DNA of 64,000 nucleotides from Isoetes taiwanensis (Eukaryota; Streptophyta; Lycopodiopsida; Isoetales; Isoetaceae): assembly GCA_021234155.1 (NCBI GenBank), contig JAJEKV010000022.1:6133753-6197752 (forward strand), written 5' to 3'. The position numbers and the translations under genes were made by a program. Below, piece by piece: positions 35,515-46,638 of this stretch (position 1 is its first letter; every line of letters begins with the position of its first letter). The notes under the pieces are model-generated. The model was given only the letters and a program-made list of their open reading frames with translations. It searched no databases and was not told the DNA's origin.

Positions 35515-36930
35515 TTGAATTAGAGACGCAGTGCATGAGAGCTTGAACTGGAAAAATAAAAATAAAGGACAATACACTTAGCAAACGTATTTCATTGGCC
35601 TGACAGGAAAAACATTGGCCTCATAGAGACGTGAATGCGCGGAGGACATGTTACCTGAGAGTTTTTCCATAAACTTTATTCCAATATCAACTCGAACCTA
35701 TGAGAGATGTAGAATGCCCTGTGCTCATGTTCATAAGAAATTCAAAAATGTCTACAACGTGCTCCAACAGTTCTGCTATGCTTCTCCCGTCTAATAATTG
35801 CCTCTTCTAATCATGATATGTAGCACAAAATGTAGCATATGATTGTATGCTTTTGGATATGGCCAATTGCTGAATGCCCCATGAATGTTTAAAAATGTTT
35901 AAAATAGAATGTAACAGCCAGAAAACCTGATTCGAATACAATAAGCCTGCTAAGGAGACTTCAAATACAATAAGCCTCCTAAGGAGATTGAGATTCTAAT
36001 CCAAGAAATTTCAATAGAAACACATTCGAGGAAGGATACAGTTTCAAAATGTGGCATCTATGACAATGAGGCAGTGGATGGATAAAAGATATTAAAAAAT
36101 CTAAGGGTATTCAAGATCTAAAATACAGTTATGCTAGTCAATATGTCTGGATCTCCATAATCTACATCGAATAGCACCTTTCAATTTCTCAAACATGACC
36201 TGCAGATGGTGTTGAGGGATCAAATATAACTCTATTACTCTATAACCATATACTCCAGTACTCTGTATAAATCTCACAAAGTAAAGTGAGTCATCTTGCC
36301 TAAATTACAATACACATATCAAACAATAAGGCAAGAATTCGGATATGTCTGATATAGCTCCAGTGTTAAAACATTGTGTTTATCTGCACCTGCCAAATGC
36401 AAAGAATAAATAAATGTCAATCATAACAGATGAAATACCTTCTTGCTATAGTCGTTTATGGATCCTTACTGGAATATTAATTTATAGAATGGGAGAAGAG
36501 AAAGGTGGGGAGATCACTCCATGATTCGGTATATGCTTGCATCCACCGAAGCTTAGGATCCTACTATAGAACACCTATTATGCAAGAACCTGCTCAAGAA
36601 ACTGTGGTCTAAAGATGATCCCAGAGAAACAATGACCTGAAAAGAAATCAATCTCAACCTTCCTTAGTTTACAACATATGAAAAGGCTCTGGAAATAATG
36701 ATAATGTTCTGCAAATAGGCAATACACATCACTAAGATGAAAGAGAATAGAATCATGAAAAGCTTATGTTCCTGCATAAATTTCATACCTAAGAAAACCA
36801 TTGGCTGGAAAAAATAAACCTCTGGCAGGCCTTACATATCACAAACCAAAATGCTTGAGAGCATAAGCAGTACATACATCAATTAAGGTCTCAGGTCTCC
36901 AACCATAAAAAGCATGATGCTCTCGGGCCA
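35515..36930. other. AT-rich intergenic DNA
   Basis: I see no supportable gene. A short direct repeat (aatacaataagcct.ctaaggaga) occurs at 35935-35990. Confidence 0.5.
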
Positions 36931-36942
36931 TAAAAGGCATGA

Positions 36943-37536
36943 TTGCATTGCAGACCCAACCCAAACAGAAAAAAAGATAGCTCATGCAGTACAAAGGAAG
37001 AAAATGTTTCTCCTGCACACTCACCAATATTAGGGCAGAAGAAAGTACCAACAGAAGAGGAAAGTCTTTCTAAAGCACATGAACCTTTAGTTGAAAAGCA
37101 TGGCAAAAGCGAAAGTACCTTACAGGAAATAAGCTCCGTTGATAAAGACAGTAGTGCTATCTCGCCATGGCCTAATAAGCCAACTTTTCCTGCGGAAGCC
37201 AAGTGGAAACTTGAAAAACATATTCATCCTGATGCCATGCTAATAAACTGGGCTATCCGAAATCTGCAAAGCTTTGGGAACTTGGAAAGGAAAGATGAGA
37301 ATCAAAATGTAGTAAAACTAACCTTCCTTTCGGCGTATTGTCGAGCCCCTGGAAGAAAGACTTTTCAGAATGAGGACTACCCATGTTCGAATTTTGGAGA
37401 CTACCCAGTCCTAGAAGGTGAGCAGCATACCAAATGCAGCACAGCGTCGGAAATGGTTCAGGTGTATGACATATGGGGCTACCGTTTTGGACAACTTCAT
37501 GAGCAAAATCTAGTAACAGTCTTTATTCAAATCTAA
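36943..37536 (+). CDS. Hypothetical protein or exon, 197 codons
   Basis: This is the longest open frame outside recognised mobile elements. The N-terminal third is charged and Ser-rich (KKVPTEEESLSKAHEPLVEK); the middle (EAKWKLEKHIHPDAMLINWA, IRNLQSFGNLERKDE) looks folded; the C-terminal part contains YDIWGYRFGQLHEQ. I do not recognise a family. A possible acceptor (gattgcattgcag, ending at 36951) and the lack of a clear start suggest it is an internal exon, either of a host gene or of a fragment carried by a transposon. The amino-acid composition is protein-like and the opposite-strand frames overlap it only partly. No neighbours clarify its role. Confidence 0.35.
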   Translation: MHCRPNPNRKKDSSCSTKEENVSPAHSPILGQKKVPTEEESLSKAHEPLVEKHGKSESTLQEISSVDKDSSAISPWPNKPTFPAEAKWKLEKHIHPDAMLINWAIRNLQSFGNLERKDENQNVVKLTFLSAYCRAPGRKTFQNEDYPCSNFGDYPVLEGEQHTKCSTASEMVQVYDIWGYRFGQLHEQNLVTVFIQI

Positions 37537-37539
37537 GCC

Positions 37540-38780
37540 CCAAGGAAACCTGGTGGCCGATGCAGGCAAAGACGGCAAAAATGAAACTATCTGAGGCAAA
37601 GGAATTACCTGCCTTAAACCATGTTCCCCATTTCGCTTTTGACCCTTCTTAGATGTTTTTGTTCCTGCACAGACCCGTAGAATGCTTGGCAAAGGAGCAA
37701 AGAAATTAAAGCATTAAGCTGGACGAAGTCACGCAAATTTGCCTGCAGAGAATTCTTTGGGATAGACAATAAACAAACAATATCTATCTTGGCCAAGTTT
37801 GAGAAACCATCAGCGATGCACGTCCTTGTAGGCTAGGAAATAGGTGTCTTCCATGCTCGGTTTTCACCAAAAGATTTCAAAAAATAAAGCATCGCAGGGA
37901 AAACTCCAGAAATCATACCTTTCTAAAATTTTCGATTTTTGGATGATCAGAAAATATTTCCGGCGTTAAAAAATCCCAGAACCTTAGACAAAGCAACCTG
38001 GAAAAAAATCCAAAAAATTTTTGGAATGTCGGAAAAACCAAATTTAAACAATAGATTTGCTAAGATATTCTAGAGTCTTTCAAATTAGGGGCAAAATCTT
38101 ATGATTCTGCAAAGAATTTTTAAAAGGCAGATGTTGAGAATATGGTAAAGAAGGCTGCCAGTTCCAACCATTCTCTGGACGATTGAATATAAATGCTTTG
38201 TACCTATTCCTCACTTTTGATGATGTCAATGTAGACGGCTTCCGTGTGCAAATGCTTCAGATTCTTCAATAGAAATGAGCAAAAAGCAAGTATTAAATAT
38301 AACTTTCTCCCTTTGTTCTTGAATGCTGCATGTCTGGCCCTGATCCATCATCAATTCATGGGTTGCCCAATACAGCGACTCGCATGCTTGGTAAAGAGCA
38401 CGTATTGCCATTATGTTTAAAAAAAACAGAACGTTGCATTGCATGAAACGAGCTATAAAAGGTGAAATTTTTGAAAATAAATGCACATATACCTCTGCTG
38501 CCTAATGTTTGCAATTAATCGTTTACTAGTTATAGTGCAAGGAAATCTAAACATCTAGACAAAGATACCTTTTAAATAGCACCTTTCCTTTACTCTCCTA
38601 GAATTTTGAACTTGTACCTACAAACGGACAACAAATTGAAAAAACATGAGATAAAGTACATGTTAACAATTGTTGCTATTATAAAACACCTAGTTAGTGA
38701 AGATTCTTTTTTTTTTCCTTGATTGAAGGACGCCATTCTATTGATCACATCATGAGTACATTCTACATCACATTCTATAT
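37540..38780. other. Intergenic DNA
   Basis: No recognisable gene. Minus-strand frames at 37510-37796 and 38226-38486 show no family features. Confidence 0.45.
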
Positions 38781-38785
38781 ATCTT

Positions 38786-38934
38786 ATGGAAGCCAATCCA
38801 CTACCTAGGCATGATATGCTAGGAGCTGCTTTTAATGTGATTATCTAATACATATGACAAGTTTATCTATATATTAAATGGAAGCCAATCCATGACCTAG
38901 GCACGATATGCTAGGAGCTGCTTTTCATGTGATT
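38786..38934. repeat. 56-bp direct repeat, two copies
   Basis: The phrase ggaagccaatcca...gatatgctaggagctgcttt occurs at about 38786-38842 and 38880-38934. The second copy was the target of the LINE insertion that follows. Confidence 0.8.
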
Positions 38935-39738
38935 TTTTTTTTTTTTTTTTTTTTTTTGAACTGTGTCATCAATATATTAAAAGAATGGTAATGTTACAAA
39001 GCAAGTGAGGAGGAAGGAGAACTGCCCCAAAGAGACAGCGATACCTCGACACTCCACAACAAACTCACAGAAAAACTGCAATTGTACTGCTGTACAAACC
39101 GACCATCACCATCTACAATACCCAAGAAGTCCCGCCAAATGGCAAACTTCCGCTCAACTAATCCCGGGAACATCAGAAAGCTTTGAAATAGCTTGTACCA
39201 GTCAAGGAATCGAGAGGGCCGCAGTCGTTGAATCCCCCGAAGATCCACAACCGCCGCCCGCTTCCAAATCAACCACACCAACCAAGCCACGCCATGTGAT
39301 GCAGCTTGCTTGCCGCAAGAGCGCCAAGCACCGTGATACACGTGAAGAAAGAATCGATGGCTAGTCAATCTCGCCTCAAACAGAGCCCTCACCCAATCCC
39401 GGCGTGCACCGCAAGTGAGGGCAATGCTCCACGGTCTCAATGATGAAGGTCACAACAAGGGCGAGAGGGCTCACACCCGCCTAAACCGACTCACAAGGGC
39501 ATTCACCACGATATACGGTGCACCACCTCGCCACACCTATGCTTCGGTGGGGAAGTGAGCTCCATGTCCACGCCCAAACCGAAAGCCATCGAGAACCCGA
39601 AAGCCGCAGAGACCACTTGCACGGGGGCAAGGTGTGTCATGAATAGCCGCCGGTAACAAGACCCCACAAAACAAGAAGATGCAACATCCGGATGAACCTT
39701 CCAAACCTGCACCACCACATCATCCTGAGGGACTATAT
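38935..39738 (-). mobile_element. 5'-truncated LINE (L1-like) with poly(A) and target duplication
   Basis: The target duplication ttttcatgtgatt flanks it (38922-38934 and 39739-39751), and the minus-strand 3' end is a run of more than 20 A (seen as T at 38933-38957). Minus-strand frames at 39440-38994 include ALFEARLTSHRFFLHVYHGA and VAWLVWLIWKRAAVVDLRG, which is the region downstream of the zf-RVT motif in plant LINE ORF2; frame changes separate them from an upstream piece (39745-39503). Only the last ~800 bp are present. Confidence 0.85.
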
Positions 39739-39767
39739 TTTTCATGTGATTATTATCTAGTCTATAT

Positions 39768-39906
39768 GACCGGTTAGTTGTACTTGAACCCGTGATCTCG
39801 AGGCGATGGATTTTTAAGGTCCCATTACTAGATTGATGTTAGCCATGTTTGAACCCGTAACATCGTGTGTGGCAGTTCAAGGTCCTGCAACTAGACCATG
39901 CCCTGA
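39768..39906 (-). mobile_element. Dimeric tRNA-related SINE
   Basis: On the minus strand two similar units lie head to tail. Unit 1 has an A box tggtctagttgcagg and a B box acgggttcaaac; unit 2 has tcaatctagtaatgg and acgggttcaagt. Each unit also has ggacctt about 12 bp after the A box. This is a dimer of pol III promoter modules. Confidence 0.65.
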
Positions 39907-40134
39907 AGGGCATTAGTGAAAATATTTTCTAACAATGCATAATAGATTTCGCTTTTATGATGTTCATGGAGTAAAAAAGGAAGAAGGAAATGGTGTCAAT
40001 TAGTAGATAAACCCAGTTGTCAAGATTTCCATGAGGCAATAGGCCTTATACACTCAATTTTGAATAAAATATCTCAAGGAACTGTTCTTCAGTTTAAAGA
40101 CTCGTTTACGGTATTCACATACGGTCCTCTAGTG

Positions 40135-41560
40135 ATTGCACCCTGGACCCAGGTCGTATGTTGGGACCCCTGGGCACCTCTCGTTTCGCCTATAGTCATT
40201 TATGATTGGAGACACCTATGATTTTGAAATATAAAATACGATTTCGCCTAAGGTTTTGAGGGAATATTGAACCTCTATACGACTTTGCCTAAGATTTTAG
40301 AATATGAAATACGGGAGCTCGAACGTCTACCAAAATAGTTCATTTATGATTGGAGACACCTATGATTTTGAAATATAAAATACGATTTTGCCTAAGGTTT
40401 TGAGGGAATATTGAACCTCTATACGACTTTGCCTAAGATTTTAGAATATGAAATATGGGAGCTCGAACGTCTACCAAAATAATTCAATGTCCTAACTAAG
40501 ACTACTTTAACCAATATACCCAGTGAGCTAATGCGATTATTTTTTATCTTGAATCTATGTTTCTTTTTACAACAATTTATTCAATTGTTTTAGGGATATA
40601 TGGTCTATGGCTTCAGGAATTGTTATTTTTACATCCATATCAAATCCCCCTGGAACCCCCCGTATTCTAAACGAGGTGCACCCTGGACTACCACAGTCGT
40701 CAGATTCGTTGATCCTACGACTCAGATCGTATGTTGGAGCCTCGGGGCACCTCTCGTTTCGCCTATAGTCATTTATGATTGGAGGCACCTATGATTTTGA
40801 AATATGAAATACAATTTCGCCTAAGGTTTTGAGGGAATATTGAACCTCTATACGACTTTGCCTAAGATTTTAGAATATGAAATACGGGAGCTTGAATGTC
40901 TACCAAAATAATTCAATGTCCTAACTAAGACTACATTAACCAATATACCCAGTGAGCTAATGCGATTATTTTTTATCTTGAATCTATGTTTTTTTTAATA
41001 ACAACTTATTCAATTGTTTTAGGGATATATTGTCTATAGTTTCAGGAATTGTTATTTTTACATCCACATCAAATCCCCCTAGAACCCCCTGTTATTTTGC
41101 TACACATTCTAAACGAGGTGCATCCTGGACTACCACAGTCGTCGGATTTGTTGATCCTATGACCCAGATCGTATGTTGGGCCCCTGGGCACCTCTCGTTT
41201 TCGCCTATAGTCATTTATGATTGGAGGCAGCTATGATTTTGAAATATGAAATACGATTTCGCCTAAGGTTTTGAGGGAATATTGAACCTCTATACGACTT
41301 TGCCTAAGACTTTAATATATGAAATACGGGAGCTCGAGCATCTACCATAATAATTCAATGTCCTAACTAAGACTGCTTTAACCAATATACCCAGTGAGCT
41401 AATGCGATTATTTTTTATCTTGAATCTATGTTTTTTTGTTATAATAACTTATTCAATTGTTTTAGGGATATATAGTCTATGATTTCAGGAATTGTTATTT
41501 TTACATCCATATCAAATCCTCCTGGAACCCCCTGTTATTTTGCTACATATTCGACTGGAA
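40135..41560. repeat. Tandem array, ~430-bp period, about 3.3 copies
   Basis: The anchor cctaactaag occurs at 40491, 40920 and 41362, so successive periods are 429 and 442 bp; the 13-bp difference is the presence of ttattttgctaca in the later unit. The first partial unit carries an internal ~150-bp duplication of the gattggagacacctatgatt segment. Units are roughly 90-95% alike by eye. No transposon termini bound the array. Confidence 0.88.
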
Positions 41561-41699
41561 ATTCAACCGGTCTCCATGATGCAGTGCATCGTGTTCTTTT
41601 AACATTCCCTAGACATTCTCATATAATTTTATTTCATTCTGCATTAACATGGCATTAAACCCTCTTGCCTTAAAAAGGAAGCAAAAAAAAGGAGAAACT

Positions 41700-42640
41700 A
41701 AGCAAAAAGGAAGTTTGAAATAGAATAGAATAGAATAGAATAGAATAGAATATACATTAATGTCCCTTGTGCCGTGAGGCCCCTGGACTTGTGTAGCATG
41801 GGCGAGCTCCCTAAAAGGGCGCTACTAGCACATCACGCTGTTATGATGTAGCCTTTTCTGAAGGCTGACTTTTTCCTATTATTACCAGCATCCCGCTTTA
41901 CTTTGGCTTCGTGGCCGTGCAGTGATGCGTCGTTATCAATCAGCTTTTAACTGAGCAATTTGTATGGGGTTTATGATCCGCTTTTGTGCGGATCATATTA
42001 CAAACCCTCTTTCACTGTGTACTTCTATGTGTCTGGTCATCATTCCTTGGATCGCGTCTGCCAAATCTCGAAGTGATTCTGTTATTGTCATCAGAATATA
42101 TACCGGTTCCCCCCATCTTATATTTACAGATATCATCTCTCGATGTCTCCGTATATCGGGCAATCATTAATCATGTGGTTCTCATCCTCTACTCTCCCAT
42201 TGTCACATATTCTGCATATCCGATCCTCCTTGTCTATTCCTCTCCACCTGTCTTTTTCGATTCTCAGATCATGACTCCCCATCCTAAATCTAGCCAAGAT
42301 ATCTCTTCTGGTTTTTCCCAGTATGTTATCCTGATACATCTGGTGCCTTACTTGCTGATCTGGGTTGAAAACTGTCATGAGCCAGGTTGTCTTGGGTCCT
42401 GTGTGTTTTTGCAGCCATGCTCTTGTGGCTCTGTCTTCCCACTCCTCATTCCACTGCCCTTCATTTATTAGGTCGCTCAGGTTTAATCCCATTTCTCTGG
42501 TCCAATTTGCCACATCTTTAAACCATCCGCTGCCTATGAGGATGTGTGATTTTGCTAACTCGGTGATTGCAATACTAGACAATTTCCCCTGAAGGTCTCC
42601 TGCATTGTCCCTAATCAGGTACCTTATAGTCCTTGCTTCT
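41700..42640 (-). mobile_element. LINE 3' fragment with (TTCTA)n tail and divergent ORF2 C-terminus
   Basis: The minus-strand frame 42582-42133 reads QHTGPK-like tail sequence and then ILARFRMGSHDLRIEKDRWR, RICRICDNGRVEDENHMIND and CPIY. This C..C...H....C zinc-binding C-terminus differs from the zf-RVT of the other LINEs here; I associate it with non-LTR elements of non-seed plants, algae and animals. On the minus strand the element runs towards a (TTCTA)n microsatellite (41717-41752), a typical 3' tail for such elements. The phrase tatagtccttgcttctat is duplicated at 42626 and 42663 near the 5' side. No second target duplication was found. Confidence 0.7.
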
Positions 42641-42644
42641 ATAG

Positions 42645-43730
42645 TACCTTATAATCAGAAATATAGTCCTTGCTTCTATGCTTCTAAGCCAGAAGACCAG
42701 AAACCACGTATTAATTGGACTCAAAATAGTATACATCTCTATTATGTTCTATGTTTAAAGTGAGGTTACCTATCCTATCTCTTTTTGCTTTACAATTTTG
42801 AGTTTATTTGTGAACAAGATGAGTTAAGTTTATTTTATGAACAATGAGAGGTGTAGATTTGAGCCATTTAAAGAAAGAATCTGGACATGAGCCATTTAAA
42901 TTCGAAATCAGGTTCTTCCTAACAATAACAAATGATCAAACTTAAAATAGATGCTCGTATACTGACGCAAAAATACTGCGTGCAAAAGGAACATAATCTA
43001 AAAAAAGAGCCAGTAGTAGCAAATCTGCCATAGGTAATCAAGAAAAATTAAAGAAAACTAGTAACTGGGTACTATGCATGTAACTGGTTGCTGCTCTATC
43101 TCCTCAAATCATTGGAGTTAAATGCAAAAAAAAAAATAGGCAGAACGTGGGTTGGGCCTCATTGTTTTATGAGCAAATTCAATGAAAATATGGTTGGATT
43201 TTTTGAAGAAAGAGCCATATTTTTCTCTTGAGTCAATTTTTAGTATGAGACGAACTTTGCTTACTCTAAAAACGGTATTTAAATTGAACAGATTTTATGA
43301 ATCAGTGACTTACCTGCTTGGAAATGCTGCTTAGAAATACTGGAAATAGTGACTTAGAAAGGTACAAAGTCAATTGAAGGCGATTGAAAGCTCAAGGCCC
43401 ATCTATTTTAGCTTCGTCAGGAGCGACAATGTGACTGAAATATGGCAAAAAATAAATTGGGCCATATCGACCTTGGGTCAGTTTGCACCCACTCCGAGCT
43501 AGGTCAAATAGGTGGGAAAATGGGGCTCCAACTATAGCGGGAAGAAATAGCAGAGGGGTCTCAGCATCCAAAAAATGGTTCTCCCAGTGGAATTTTTCCA
43601 GGAATATTGGGATTGGTTGGGTTGCGATCTCTACAATGCTTTCTGTGAGTTTCGTAGGAGAAGTTTGGATAAGATCCTCAATACTGGCTGCATTTCTCTT
43701 ATTCCCAGGTGTAAAGAGCTGAAAACGATA
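42645..43730. other. Intergenic or LINE-derived DNA
   Basis: Nothing definite can be assigned. Open frames on both strands at 43392-43742 cover the same DNA; their position just before a LINE RT piece suggests upstream LINE sequence, but no motif is clear. Confidence 0.4.
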
Positions 43731-43734
43731 TCTG

Positions 43735-43930
43735 ACTAGCACCCTATCACATTATTGTCTTCCATGTATAAAATATCTGCGAAGGCCCTTGCAGACAAAG
43801 TATTTGATGTCTTCGCTGTATCAATCTCTCCTACTCAATCTAGATTCTTGCCAAGGAGGAGCATTTTAGGCAATGTTGCTGCTGAGATGCTATTATCAAA
43901 TGTTCTGCAACTTTAGTCTCTGTATGTAGA
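43735..43930 (+). pseudogene. LINE reverse transcriptase fragment
   Basis: The plus strand reads RPITLLSSMYKISAKALADK, then SISPTQSRFLPRRSILGNVA. This corresponds to WRPI.L....YK...K.LA.R and I...QS.F..GR.I.DN of L1-like RT. It is about 65 codons long with no flanking domains. Confidence 0.8.
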
Positions 43931-44029
43931 AATGCTAGATGCTTGTGAAACCTTAACAATGCTAGATCTTAGATTTCACACAAAGGTTTGTCCGTATTGC
44001 ACAAAGGGTTGCAATTATGAACAAATCGA

Positions 44030-44236
44030 GGAACGAAAAAATCTAAGAATGGGAAGAAACCTGAGGAAGAAAGGCTACCTTATAAATCAAAATCGCTCTA
44101 GTATCCCTTCTAAATCTCATTTGGAGACCATCTCGATTTTTTCCCATTAGTCTTGAAGTGATTATTTAGGTGTTCATTTTGTCAATCTTAGTATGGGCAA
44201 AATTCATTATGCCTATTAGGGCTTCTAAGCTTAAGA
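44030..44236 (-). repeat. Dispersed repeat, inverted copy of 3300-3500
   Basis: The reverse complement matches 3300-3500 over most of its length, with small indels. It lies just upstream of the transposon-like ORF at 44273. Confidence 0.75.
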
Positions 44237-44936
44237 GACTTTACCCATCACCGAGTAGAAGCACAAAAGGGTGTGCCAAATTCCTTCTTAATTTATGAAA
44301 AAAATGTACGAACTTGGAGTGCGGAACGAATTGTAAATTTTGAATTGCCACGTCACCAAGAGTTAGTTAGGCATTTGAATTGTCTTAAACTCAAATCATC
44401 GAGGGAAATTCTAATTACAAAAAATGCCAAATCAATAACTTTTTTCCCTCTCACGGAATTATGTGCAGTGAAATCTTTCACGAAATTTGGTGCAACTTTG
44501 CCTGTAACAAAAATCTGTGCAGCTCTCTTTCATGCAGTTTTCAAGGTAATCTGTGAATTTTAGATTCTGCTTCTTTTTGTAATCTCTATTGTGTTTTTTT
44601 TTTTTTCAGAGTAAGATTGCAAAAATGGTAGCAGTATAAGGGGCAGATGAGAATGCAGGTATCAAGATTCAGAAAGGTGCATCTGATGCCACTTGCAAAT
44701 TTGGTTATGCAACAAAGAAAATCATGAAGAGGCTTGCTAAAGTTGCACAATGCATCCAATCTAAGTCTCAAACATTGCATCTTGACCAGAGGAGTGTAAT
44801 GGCAGCAAAATTGTTGGATCCAGAGCTTCAATCATTCTTTGAACCAGTACTTGGAAATCTAAATGAGGTAGTTGCCAGGGGTATGCACCTCACAAATTTG
44901 AGAGAATGGCTTCAAGAAGTGAAAAGCTCTAATAGT

Positions 44937-46595
44937 TGTTATGCCTAAATAAAGTTGCAGACCATTGTTGAAAATTATGCATGCATTTAAATGATTGGCA
45001 TAACGAAAGGCTATATGGTATATATGGCCATAGATGTATAATGGTCGCATGTCACCTAGTCTAAGTTGTCGCGGTGCACCACGGCATGGTAGACTAGATA
45101 TGACGTTGACGGGTTATTAGGTTTGGGAATAATCATTGGTGTTGGAATTATATTTACCTAAGGTAACAAATACCCTTAATGGTTTATGAACCATTGGCTT
45201 TTCATAAAGCGTAAGCACCCCTAAATCGGGGCTGGCTTGAACGTGGTTGACCACAGGCTGTAATAGCCGGATGGAAGGTCGGATTGGGGCCGGATGGGCC
45301 TCCGGCAGAATCACCTGCCCATCTGGGGCAGTGCCACGTGGCCGGGCCACGATTTGGCAGGCCTCCTGGTTCTGTAGCAGGAGGTTACAACAGGAAGGCG
45401 GTCTGTTACAGACCAGAGGAGGCCGGAAGACAAAAGGAGGCGTTTCGGTGCAAGAGGGTGGACGGATTTGCGGAAGCATCCAAGAACAGTTGCTACTGGG
45501 GTAGCAAGGCAAGCTTTGATTGCAGGTAAGCCACGAATCGGCTGAATCCGGTTGGGATGGCAGAGCCATGGTGGTAGTCGGTTGTATACTACAGCCTTAA
45601 ATAATTACCTGTACAAATAAAGAGGTTCCAGCATGGTTTTTGCAGAGGACCTCTTGGAATGAATAAAGGGCTTGCTTTTAAATGATGCTTGTGATGTCTC
45701 CCTTGAACTGCCGAACCACTCCTTGTAAAACCTTGTAGAATGATCTGAAGCTACTTCCAGGCTATAGGCTTGGCTCCCCTGAACAAGTGTCAGGATTGGC
45801 TATGGCTGGTGATTACTAGCATAGCTTAAGAGCCAAGCGACTACAAGGCTGGGCCTCCGAAATAAGTCATTCCTCCTGTGTATAAGCTTATGCTTATTTA
45901 TAGATGCCTTGTGAGTGCTGGTGAGGTAGGCTTATGGTGTTGGTATGGGACAACCTCATATGCCTACCAACAGGCCAGTGAAAGCAGAGCATCCATTGTG
46001 GAGCTATGCTCCACTGTTGCAGTATCTTAGATACTGGGGTCGGCACAATAAGTGCTGCCCAAGGGAGTTTTATGCAGGGCATGATACTAGACGAGTGTGG
46101 CTTGTCTAAATAAGAACGAAAGGTACTTGTGAGGTAAAGCTTGTCACTGGTATGCGATGGCATGCGAGCCACCGATCTCGTGAGCACGAAGTTCTTATGA
46201 TGCCCGCGGTTTCTCCTTACTTAATCGGATCCACCAAATAGCGGGGTTCTAGGCGGCGCATCGCCTAGATATGGTGGGGTGTGTCCGCTTGGCGCATGCT
46301 ATGGTGCGTGTGGTGGATTCCATATGTGTGTTCTTGCAGTCCGTCAGTCGTTGCTTCATGTTGACACTATTGGATAACTCTTATGCATGTTGCCGACACG
46401 TAAGCTTGTGCGTGCCGTTTGATAGCCGGCGAGAGCATGCGGTGTATAGTTATCTTATGTTGTCATCTTGTTATCTCAGATAATGGCTTTCATGTATATA
46501 GCCTCGTGGAGGCAAGATTTGTTCTTGCGGTACTCGATGGTTTGATGTGAATACAAATCGAAATTTTTTGGTACTAAAATTTTGGTTCAAATCTG
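44937..46595 (+). repeat. Gypsy-2 5' LTR
   Basis: It begins tgttatgcctaaataaagtt. Its 3' boundary is blurred: where the 3' LTR ends ggttcgtaaca, this copy reads ggttcaaatctga. The last ~350 bp closely match the gypsy-1 LTR, whereas the first ~1.2 kb are largely different. Confidence 0.88.
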
Positions 46596-46596
46596 A

Positions 46597-46608
46597 TGGT
46601 ATCGAGCC
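46597..46608 (+). other. Gypsy-2 primer binding site, altered
   Basis: The sequence tggtatcgagcc corresponds to tggtatcagagcc of gypsy-1 with the CAG reduced to CG, so pairing with initiator tRNA-Met would be weakened if the change is real. Confidence 0.75.
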
Positions 46609-46638
46609 TAAGTTGCGCTTGGACCTTGAGTAGCCGAG

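Noticed and set aside
40135-41560. CRISPR-like or LTR pair interpretation of the repeated units
   Set aside because: Units are contiguous with no spacers, and there are no TG...CA ends, primer site or target duplication.
46271-46483. ORFs in the gypsy-2 5' LTR end
   Set aside because: They are non-coding LTR sequence shared with gypsy-1.
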